Origin: a virus
Length of the DNA stretch: 24,107 nucleotides
Virus record (IMG/VR): IMGVR_UViG_3300021960_000495
Coordinates: 1-24,107 of that record
Reading direction: 5' to 3' (one strand)
Shown piece by piece: positions 1 to 5,741 of this stretch. Made by a program: the position numbers and the translations under genes. The notes under the pieces were generated by a model that was given only the letters and a program-made list of their open reading frames with translations, searched no databases and was not told the origin of the DNA. The number at the start of each line of letters is the position of its first letter. The stretch's first letter is position 1.

Positions 1-122
1 CTTTCTTCAAGATCGCCTGCTTGGTCAATTAACTTATTAAAAAGTTTGATGGCGCGTTTAATGCTAGCTTGCTTCGCTTTTTCAGCAGCTTTAGTTTCAC
101 TTAGTATATCTGTAACTTTCAT
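1..122 (-). CDS. Capsid-targeted protein, N-terminal part only (runs off the left edge)
   Basis: Forty codons are visible from the ATG at 122. The protein starts MKVTDILSE then TKAAEKAKQ and continues as a charged, Lys/Ala-rich helix (IKRAIKLFNKLIDQAGDLEE) to the window edge, so the C-terminal part is missing. The first nine residues fit the T4-type capsid-targeting peptide, with a gp21-like cleavage site after L-S-E. The start sits one base after the TAA of the upstream gene, so it is probably translated by coupling. Its first six bases lie inside the 64-bp direct repeat that also covers the start of the next gene upstream. The function of the body is unknown. Targeting is inferred from the motif; the reading frame is clear. 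Confidence 0.75.
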   Translation of the reverse strand, partial: MKVTDILSETKAAEKAKQASIKRAIKLFNKLIDQAGDLEE

Positions 123-180
123 TTTACTTATTTCTATTATCCATTGTATCTGCTGATGGCGTTTTGCCAGGTTGTATTCC
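117..180. repeat. 64-bp direct repeat, copy 1
   Basis: This stretch is identical to 430-493. It holds the last codons and stop of one capsid-targeted gene plus the first codons of the next. The first mismatches outside it are at 116/429 and 181/494. Confidence 0.95.
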
Positions 181-435
181 TTTTACTTTTGCAGGCTTTG
201 CTGATGGTGTATTACTTGTAACTTTTTTTCCAGCGGCATCCACACTCCATTTATATATCTCTGGATCAAACTCTTGATCCTCATGATCTGATTTTCCAGG
301 GTTCATGTCAATCTCGTCGTTTCCTTTTTTTGGACTGCCATAAGGATTCTTTTTTGGTGCTATATTACTACCAACTGGCGCCTTTGATGTTTTAGGCGTC
401 ATCGGATCTTCTGTTAGTATGTCTGCAATTTTCAT
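124..435 (-). CDS. Small capsid-targeted internal protein, 103 aa
   Basis: The start is taken at the ATG at 435, giving MKIADILTE followed by DPMTPKTSK. An upstream in-frame start would add about 20 residues that merely translate the end of the neighbouring gene. The leader matches the T4 internal-protein targeting peptide, with predicted cleavage after L-T-E. The rest is hydrophilic, rich in Pro, Lys, Ser and Asp, and looks disordered. The C-terminus, GIQPGKTPSADTMDNRNK, is identical to that of the upstream gene because both lie in a 64-bp perfect DNA repeat. It is one base from each neighbour (TAA-A-ATG). It is probably packed into the prohead and ejected; what it does in the host cannot be told from sequence. 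Confidence 0.8.
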   Translation of the reverse strand: MKIADILTEDPMTPKTSKAPVGSNIAPKKNPYGSPKKGNDEIDMNPGKSDHEDQEFDPEIYKWSVDAAGKKVTSNTPSAKPAKVKGIQPGKTPSADTMDNRNK

Positions 436-493
436 TTTACTTATTTCTATTATCCATTGTATCTGCTGATGGCGTTTTGCCAGGTTGTATTCC
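430..493. repeat. 64-bp direct repeat, copy 2
   Basis: Identical partner of 117-180. The two copies bracket exactly one gene-sized unit (the 103-residue cargo gene), so recombination between them would remove or duplicate that gene and leave intact junctions. Confidence 0.95.
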
Positions 494-1078
494 AATCTTC
501 TTTGCAGGTTTTGCTACTGCTGTAGGTTTTGATTGGTCAAACTTAGCAGACGCTTGAGGGTTTGTTGCGGCGCCTGACATATTTGTTGTTGAAGCAATAT
601 TAGCGCGGGGTTTATTTGAACCAAATTCGCCGGCGGCACTAGGAGTTTGTCCTGCCTTGGCACCAGGGTTAACTATAGCTGATTTCTTTGTTTTTGCTAC
701 TGGTGTACCAGCAAACTCACCTGCATCCATTGGTGTTGGTGCTTTCTTTGTTTTTGCTACTGGTGTACCAGCAAACTCACCTGCATCCATTGGTGTTGGT
801 GCTTTCTTTGTTTTTGCTACTGCTGTTGGTTTTGCTACTGGCATACGATCAGCGCCACCTCCTCTTGGTGCAGGAGCGGCCTTTAGTTTTGCTACTGCTT
901 TGCTTACATCAGCGCCCTTGCCACCAAATGCATCTAAGCCAACTGTATTTCTTCTCGCCGCGGCCGCGCGGAATTTATCTGCTATTGGATCTGAGGTGAA
1001 CTTACCTTTAAGCCAATCTAAAAACGAAGCCTCAGATAAAAGGCTATCATTTTCTAATAAAATATCTTTAATTTTCAT
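437..1078 (-). CDS. Ala/Lys/Pro-rich capsid-targeted internal protein with tandem repeats, 213 aa
   Basis: The protein begins MKIKDILLE|NDSLLSE|ASF, which contains two candidate gp21-type sites (L-L-E and L-S-E) within 16 residues. A short amphipathic stretch follows (FLDWLKGKF), then a basic low-complexity body. Residues of about 85-135 are tandem copies of a 20-residue unit, PVAKTKKAPTPMDAGEFAGT, encoded by a 60-bp DNA repeat. It ends in the same GIQPGKTPSADTMDNRNK tail as the downstream gene. A late-promoter-like CATAAATA lies about 30 bases upstream, and this gene heads the three-gene left-end group. The composition recalls T4 internal proteins, which are small, basic and fast-evolving. 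Function after ejection is unknown. Confidence 0.82.
   Translation of the reverse strand: MKIKDILLENDSLLSEASFLDWLKGKFTSDPIADKFRAAAARRNTVGLDAFGGKGADVSKAVAKLKAAPAPRGGGADRMPVAKPTAVAKTKKAPTPMDAGEFAGTPVAKTKKAPTPMDAGEFAGTPVAKTKKSAIVNPGAKAGQTPSAAGEFGSNKPRANIASTTNMSGAATNPQASAKFDQSKPTAVAKPAKKIGIQPGKTPSADTMDNRNK
683..822. repeat. 60-bp tandem repeat, about 2.3 copies
   Basis: Bases 683-762 are repeated exactly at 743-822, a period of 60 with no mismatch over 80 positions. The period equals 20 codons, so copy-number change keeps the frame of the host gene. The perfect identity suggests a recent expansion. Confidence 0.95.
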
Positions 1079-1108
1079 AATTGTGAAATCCTGTAAAAAC
1101 GTTTTATA

Positions 1109-1116
1109 TATTTATG
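1109..1116 (-). promoter_or_regulatory. Late-promoter-like element CATAAATA
   Basis: The minus strand reads CATAAATA, which fits the T4/cyanophage late consensus (TATAAATA or NATAAATA), 30 bases before the ATG at 1078. A perfect 12-bp palindrome (TGCTAATTAGCA, 1115-1126) abuts it on the upstream side. Location between genes supports a real promoter for the left-end capsid-targeted genes. Confidence 0.6.
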
Positions 1117-1137
1117 CTAATTAGCACAATTTTAATA

Positions 1138-2784
1138 TTAAAATTCTTCGAAACCTGGTGGGGATATTCTATTAGTGCCTGAAACTCCTACCGTATCCTG
1201 TAATGCTTTCTCAAACACTGCTGAGTCTCCTAACGATTTAGTTGCGCCACTAAGCATGTTTTCTAATGAACTTTTAAATTCATTGTCCTGCATTTTAGAT
1301 GCTAATGATGAAGCAAAGCCTGTCAATGCTTGAACATTTTCTATAACCTTAGGTGCATCTGTTAAAGGTAAACTCATTTTTGCCCAAGCATCTTTTTCTT
1401 TTTGCATAATTGCGGCCACTTTTGCGGCTGCCGCGTCTGCGGCATTGCTATCTGGAGCATCTGGTAAAAGTCTAGAAAGAACAGCATTTAAACTTAACTG
1501 ACTAGAAGCATTGTCTGGAATAGGCGTAGGGTCTGCACCAATACCTTCAATAGTTCCGCCGTCACTGCTTGCTGTAACATCTGTCCAATCTCCATAACAT
1601 GCATTCTTAATCATTTCATAAACTTCAGTATTTCCAGAGAGTGCATCTTGATATTCTTTTAACGCTTGTTCAAACTCGCTTGGCTCTTCAGTTCTATTAC
1701 CAAATTCATCATAGGTAACTGTAGGACCCATTACTGATCCCATCATGTCTTTAAAAGTCATAGCACCATTTTCTCCACTGCCGCCGCCGAATTGATCTGT
1801 TAAACTAGTTACTGCCGCCGAACTTACTTTAGTTCCTCCGGAAGGCGCGTCGCCTTGACCAGGAACCCACGCATTAATGCTTAAACCACCTAATGCATTG
1901 CTAAGTTCTCCAATACCCTCATTAGCAAGTGCGCCAAAATTTCCAGCAAAGTCTTTTACATAATTAGAATATTCGTCAGTGCTAATTGCGCCAGCAGATG
2001 AAATTGCCTTGTCTAAAAAGTCTGCTCCTGTGCTACCCGAACCGGCGCATCCTAATGCATTTTTCATTTCAGCAATAGCAGTAGGGTCGGTTACACTGGA
2101 TAATAAATTTTGTGCTTCTGTATCTGTAAAGTCTGTTAAATCTAATGTGCCTAATGTTTCCATGGCAGTATTTCTAATGCCAGGAAGGCCTTGAACTGAT
2201 TCCAATAGTGCTGTTGCTCCTTCTTCTAAAGGAATATTTCCTAATGTTTTCAGTGTATCAGCCGCGCCAGTAAACGTTGCGCCAGTTATTCCTCCTGACG
2301 CCATTGGTGCAAATTGTCCTGCTACTTTTGCTAAACCAGAAATATTTTCAGAAGCGCCAGTTACAGCATTATGCATTGCTTTCTTTGATTGGCTAACTGC
2401 TGATTCAATTTGCCCAAAGTTTTCTGCAAATTTAGACAAATCTGTGGGCAATATAGTTTTCATATGGCCTTCAATAGCGTCAACAAACGCGCCATCACCC
2501 CATTCAGTTTGTAATGATACGGGAGTATTACCTGTTGAAGAACCTAAGTTTCCTATTTCTTCAACAAATATAGATGAAATGCCAAATATGCCACTTTCGT
2601 TAGCCGCAGAATATGCATTATTAGCTGCTCCGACCATTTCTTGAGCAACTGCTATTTTACTTTTAATACCATCTATTAAATTTTGAGTAGTAACTGGTAT
2701 TTGAATTCCAGTACCTTTTAATAATTCCGCTAGTGCCTCTGTTTCTAAACAGCGATCACCGGTCGCGCAATCTTTTTCAGCCAT
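1138..2784 (-). CDS. Large predicted virion protein coupled to the PAAR gene, 548 aa
   Basis: I do not recognise a family. The N-terminus has a short Cys-containing segment (CATGDRC). The rest is Ala/Ser/Gly-rich and mostly helical in character, with no obvious signal peptide, membrane segment or enzyme motif. A clear Shine-Dalgarno (AGGAG, overlapping the end of the PAAR gene) precedes the ATG, and the PAAR stop is only 4 bases upstream, so the two are co-translated. Proteins placed directly after a PAAR tip gene are often tip-bound structural proteins or delivered cargo, both in contractile phage tails and in type VI secretion systems. That is the best contextual guess. Shape and size would also fit a baseplate-associated or tape-like helical protein. 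Confidence 0.85.
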   Translation of the reverse strand: MAEKDCATGDRCLETEALAELLKGTGIQIPVTTQNLIDGIKSKIAVAQEMVGAANNAYSAANESGIFGISSIFVEEIGNLGSSTGNTPVSLQTEWGDGAFVDAIEGHMKTILPTDLSKFAENFGQIESAVSQSKKAMHNAVTGASENISGLAKVAGQFAPMASGGITGATFTGAADTLKTLGNIPLEEGATALLESVQGLPGIRNTAMETLGTLDLTDFTDTEAQNLLSSVTDPTAIAEMKNALGCAGSGSTGADFLDKAISSAGAISTDEYSNYVKDFAGNFGALANEGIGELSNALGGLSINAWVPGQGDAPSGGTKVSSAAVTSLTDQFGGGSGENGAMTFKDMMGSVMGPTVTYDEFGNRTEEPSEFEQALKEYQDALSGNTEVYEMIKNACYGDWTDVTASSDGGTIEGIGADPTPIPDNASSQLSLNAVLSRLLPDAPDSNAADAAAAKVAAIMQKEKDAWAKMSLPLTDAPKVIENVQALTGFASSLASKMQDNEFKSSLENMLSGATKSLGDSAVFEKALQDTVGVSGTNRISPPGFEEF

Positions 2785-2788
2785 TTAA

Positions 2789-3076
2789 TTAATCTCCTAT
2801 CACAACGTCTGGACTACCTACGGATCTTGGGTGTCCGCACGTATCTATGTCTACATCTGTTCTAAGCGCAGGCTTGCCTTCTATAATAACCGATTTACAA
2901 GTAGAAACGGTTAAAGCATTGCAATGTGTACCTGGAATAGGGCAGGGAGCGTGTGGTGATACACTCATATCGGGTATACCGGCTGGTAACCCGTTAATTA
3001 AGACAGACTTTGCTCCATTTGTCGCAATGCCGCCTGCTGTATTAGGATCGTATTCTCTTTGTGCTTTGTATGACAT
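2789..3076 (-). CDS. PAAR-motif baseplate spike-tip protein, 95 aa
   Basis: Small Gly/Pro-rich protein with the features of PAAR tips: repeated short beta segments, a GKPALR segment (about residues 67-72), and Cys/His residues placed to bind a metal (PHAPCPIPGTHC near 42-53, a Cys near 60, and CGHP near 80-83). PAAR proteins cap the spike of contractile tails with a metal-stabilised cone; T4 gp5.4 is the model. A perfect late promoter, TATAAATA, ends exactly five bases before the ATG. The transcript would therefore start at or next to the start codon, and there is no Shine-Dalgarno. Followed after 4 bases by the 548-residue protein. Confidence 0.88.
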   Translation of the reverse strand: MSYKAQREYDPNTAGGIATNGAKSVLINGLPAGIPDMSVSPHAPCPIPGTHCNALTVSTCKSVIIEGKPALRTDVDIDTCGHPRSVGSPDVVIGD

Positions 3077-3081
3077 ATAGT

Positions 3082-3089
3082 TATTTATA
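3082..3089 (-). promoter_or_regulatory. T4-type late promoter TATAAATA (PAAR gene)
   Basis: Perfect eight-base match with five bases (ACTAT) to the ATG at 3076. In T4 the element spans about -13 to -6, so +1 falls on the A of the ATG, predicting leaderless mRNA. A second weaker AATAAATA lies at 3105-3112. Confidence 0.75.
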
Positions 3090-3110
3090 ACGTATTATAA
3101 TAACTATTTA

Positions 3111-3401
3111 TTATCCCATACTAATACCAGTCGTTCCTTGAATATATTGATCTGCCATTGGTTTAACTGTTTTACCAATAACCATACAATGTTTTTGATC
3201 CAATTTAATGGTACTATCTAAATCCATAGTAAACATAAATTGTGCGATTCCTACACCTTGTGGTCCCATTTGTAAGGACATTGGCTTTTCTAAAACAACA
3301 TGAGTTCCTATATGTTCTACATATCTACCAATAATTTCTTCACCAGATGTTAGTTTAATTGAGATAACATCATTCTTTTTGTAATCGAGTTCTAATAACA
3401 T
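3111..3401 (-). CDS. Sm-like small beta-barrel protein, 96 aa
   Basis: Residues of about 10-45 follow the Sm/LSm pattern: DVISIKLTSGEEIIGRYVEH, then a strand THVVLEKPMSL, that is, a hydrophobic strand, a Ser-Gly turn, a Gly-containing second strand and a third strand. The rest (QGVGIAQFMF and a terminal TTGISMG) is unlike bacterial Hfq, so an RNA-binding role is only a possibility. Similar small proteins occur in T4-like cyanophages. It is the last gene of the reductase-glutaredoxin operon, 8 bases after the glutaredoxin stop, with a modest AGGA-type ribosome site. Being in a sigma70-driven operon, it is more likely an early or middle regulatory or metabolic accessory than a virion part. Fold assignment is moderate. 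Confidence 0.75.
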   Translation of the reverse strand: MLLELDYKKNDVISIKLTSGEEIIGRYVEHIGTHVVLEKPMSLQMGPQGVGIAQFMFTMDLDSTIKLDQKHCMVIGKTVKPMADQYIQGTTGISMG

Positions 3402-3409
3402 TTTATATC

Positions 3410-3643
3410 CTAAGTAACGAGTTGATCGAGAGGTTGTTTAATTAAACCTTGAAACCCACCTTCGATCAACATGTTGTCTTTGTAAATTTGGGGGACAGTT
3501 CTAAAACCTTGCTTAATTATCCACTGCTTTGCTTCTTCATTTGTATCTAAATTAACTTCTTTATATTCAATATTGTGTTCTTCTAAATACTGTTTTGCAC
3601 TAGTACAATATCCACATGTATCTTTACTATATACAGTAATCAC
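3410..3643 (-). CDS. Glutaredoxin, 77 aa, GTG start
   Basis: A complete, minimal glutaredoxin. The CGYC redox motif is at residues 10-13, the TVPQIY segment with its cis-proline near 49-54, and a Gly-Gly turn (EGGFQG) near 62-67. It supplies electrons to disulfides, most plausibly to the reductase encoded just upstream. The start is GTG at 3643: there is a stop codon in frame immediately before it, and an AGGAG ribosome site lies 10 bases upstream, overlapping the TAG stop of the reductase. Phage reductase operons commonly carry a thioredoxin or glutaredoxin of this kind. The short length is normal for phage glutaredoxins. Confidence 0.93.
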   Translation of the reverse strand: MITVYSKDTCGYCTSAKQYLEEHNIEYKEVNLDTNEEAKQWIIKQGFRTVPQIYKDNMLIEGGFQGLIKQPLDQLVT

Positions 3644-3656
3644 TTATTCTGTTCTC

Positions 3657-5573
3657 CTAAATAATCTCGCATCCACCTGCCGCGCATGCTAGTTCTTGTG
3701 AACTGGTTGTCATATCTTGTTCTTCATATTCACTTAGCAATGCCCAGTTAACATCCTTTGGCATTTTTGTTAATAGTTCTTTATATTCTTCTTCTGTGCA
3801 GTCTTGATATGGTGCTTGTCTATAAGTATGGTCGCTGAATGGTAAGAACGACACTCCTGACATCATATCAAAGTTGTTGTACACCCACGCGCCAACTTCC
3901 ATCCATTCATTTTCTTTAACACTGATTGTTACTGATGGCTTGTGTTCGCACCAGTTTTCTTGGTATACTTTCCATAACTCTAGTTGCTCAATAGCACTCA
4001 TGTCCTTACGATATACCCCATGCTTTGGTCCTTTAACTGGAAATGAGAATACATACGTGTGGTCTGGTTTTGTCACATCATCCTCTGCCGGAAAGCCTGC
4101 TTCTAGCATCATCTTCGCTAATGGATCTTTCTTATCAGCACGAATAGTTCTAATATAATAAGGATTGTGTCTTGCGTGAATACCACTTGCGCTGTCAACT
4201 AGTTGACTAACTGTGCCACTTGGTTTAACGCATGTAATAGCAACTGATTGAGCAATACCTAACTTTGAAGCAATCTCTTTGTTTGTTGCGACTGCAACGT
4301 CTTTTAGTTTTACTAAAAGTTCTTCTAATCCTTTCTTTTTTCCGTTAGTAAGAGAATTATCCATAATGCCAGTCAATGACACGCCTAATAGCCTTTCTTC
4401 CTGGCAGTTATTTTGCCAACGCTTATTTAAGTATTTAAAATTAGTTAATGTCGATTGGAATGTTCCTAAGATTGTAGCATTAATAACTTTGTTTGTTAGC
4501 GTTTCTAATGTATCCTCTGGACGAACTACTACTTCAGATAGATTACAAAATTCTTCCGAACGCAAGATAATTTCACTGCAAGGATTGGTGCCAAAGTCAT
4601 AATCTGGATCTCTACGCCCACTTGCGGCCGCAACCGATTGTGCGGCTGCTCTATTAAAGATACCGCGCTCTCCTGATTTGGAATCATACAGTGCCTTCCA
4701 TTCTTCCATAAAAATGCCAACGTCTGGCTTTTCTGTGTAGCAAGCAGAGTTGTTTGCTAACGCACGTTGAGTTTGTGTTTCCCACCATTGGCCTGCTTTC
4801 GCATGTCTCATTCTATCATCACTTAGATTGGATAGTGAGATAAGTGCCGATCGGCGAACACCGCCAACTACGACAATCTCAGCAATCTTACATGTAATGT
4901 CATGACATTCCAAAGATGACAATTTGCGACCAGCGGCGCCTTTAAAAATACCTACGCAAAAATGAAACAAATCTTCCAGTGGGCCAGGACCTGATGCTCT
5001 ACCGCCAAATGTTTTTAGTGGTGCGCCAGCTGGGCGAACCTTAGACAAGTCCCAACGAGGAATTTGCCCACCATATAACAAATGGACAAGTTCTTTAAGT
5101 GCCTTTGCCCAACCTAATTTTGAGTCTGCTACAACAATTGTTGTTTCAGTTTCATGGAAGTCATCAGCAATGCGTGGCATTTCATTAACCATTTGTCTTT
5201 CAACGCTAAACCCAACGCCAGTGCCGTTCATTAAAATATATAAAATCTCATCAAATGCTCTTGGTGTTTCAATGGCAACGAAAGAGCAGTTATATCCTGC
5301 GATATTTTCTCTACGTAATGCTTCACCTGCCGTCATAAGACAACGCATTGATGGCATTACTTCTAAGTTTAAAACTGAATCAGTTAATTGTGTTTTTAAA
5401 CCTGCTGGAATTTTATACCCGCATTGTTCTTCTAAATGCTGTTGGAAAAAGTCAAAATATCTATTAACTGTTTCCTCCCATGTTTCTCTACGTTTAACAT
5501 CATATCTGTAACGAGAGTATCTTGATAAGTGAATGTACTGCTGATATAGGGTGGGTAATTGGTGTGTTGTCAT
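3657..5573 (-). CDS. nrdJ: Class II (cobalamin-dependent, RTPR-like) ribonucleotide reductase, 638 aa
   Basis: Makes deoxyribonucleotides for phage DNA synthesis using adenosylcobalamin as radical source. The residue pattern matches monomeric Lactobacillus RTPR: Cys96 in AGYNCSFVA (redox), the finger-loop NPCSEI at 330-335 with Cys332 (thiyl radical) and Glu334, Cys343 in EFCNLSEV (second redox Cys, 11 residues on as in RTPR), and a C-terminal Cys630-x4-Cys635 pair with RTPR spacing. The segment CVKPSGTVSQLVDSASGIHA is also typical. At 638 residues it is about 100 shorter than RTPR. A sigma70-type promoter lies just upstream and AAAGGA precedes the ATG. It is first in an operon with glutaredoxin and the Sm-like gene. 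Confidence 0.95.
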   Translation of the reverse strand: MTTHQLPTLYQQYIHLSRYSRYRYDVKRRETWEETVNRYFDFFQQHLEEQCGYKIPAGLKTQLTDSVLNLEVMPSMRCLMTAGEALRRENIAGYNCSFVAIETPRAFDEILYILMNGTGVGFSVERQMVNEMPRIADDFHETETTIVVADSKLGWAKALKELVHLLYGGQIPRWDLSKVRPAGAPLKTFGGRASGPGPLEDLFHFCVGIFKGAAGRKLSSLECHDITCKIAEIVVVGGVRRSALISLSNLSDDRMRHAKAGQWWETQTQRALANNSACYTEKPDVGIFMEEWKALYDSKSGERGIFNRAAAQSVAAASGRRDPDYDFGTNPCSEIILRSEEFCNLSEVVVRPEDTLETLTNKVINATILGTFQSTLTNFKYLNKRWQNNCQEERLLGVSLTGIMDNSLTNGKKKGLEELLVKLKDVAVATNKEIASKLGIAQSVAITCVKPSGTVSQLVDSASGIHARHNPYYIRTIRADKKDPLAKMMLEAGFPAEDDVTKPDHTYVFSFPVKGPKHGVYRKDMSAIEQLELWKVYQENWCEHKPSVTISVKENEWMEVGAWVYNNFDMMSGVSFLPFSDHTYRQAPYQDCTEEEYKELLTKMPKDVNWALLSEYEEQDMTTSSQELACAAGGCEII

Positions 5574-5599
5574 TATTGATTCCTTTAAACTGTTCTAAC

Positions 5600-5628
5600 A
5601 TTATACTACAAAAGTGACAGGATGTCAC
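5600..5628 (-). promoter_or_regulatory. Sigma70-type early promoter for the reductase operon, with palindrome at -35
   Basis: On the minus strand, -35 GTGACA (5628-5623), a 17-base spacer and a consensus -10 TATAAT (5605-5600). A perfect inverted repeat, GTGACA-TCC-TGTCAC (5614-5628), covers the -35 and is placed like an operator. The ribosome site AAAGGA and ATG at 5573 follow. Confidence 0.75.
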
Positions 5629-5741
5629 GGTTTTTTTATTAATAATGTATATATCGCGATTGCGAAGTTAAATGTATTTAAATGGTTGGTAAGAAAATTA
5701 TGTAAGTAGTTAAACTATTTTCTTGGTGCTTTGAAAGCAGA
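5629..5741. other. Short A+T-rich noncoding gap
   Basis: Between the tail-fibre stop and the reductase promoter. I see only a small hairpin, TCGC-GATT-GCGA (5654-5665), and runs of A/T that may act as an upstream promoter element. No gene or convincing terminator was found. Confidence 0.5.

Noticed and set aside
435-495. Upstream extension of the 103-residue cargo gene
   Set aside because: The added residues translate the reverse frame of the neighbour's last codons; the internal ATG gives the standard targeting peptide one base after the stop.
657-1124. Plus-strand open frames (155 and 103 codons) over the repeat region
   Set aside because: They are shadows of the minus-strand cargo gene; their Val/Ala/Phe and Leu repeats mirror the 60-bp tandem repeat, and there is no ribosome site or plus-strand promoter.
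5614-5637. Hairpin GTGACA-GGA-TGTCAC followed by Ts on the plus strand, as a terminator
   Set aside because: No plus-strand gene reads into it. On the minus strand it overlaps a good promoter -35, so an operator role fits better.
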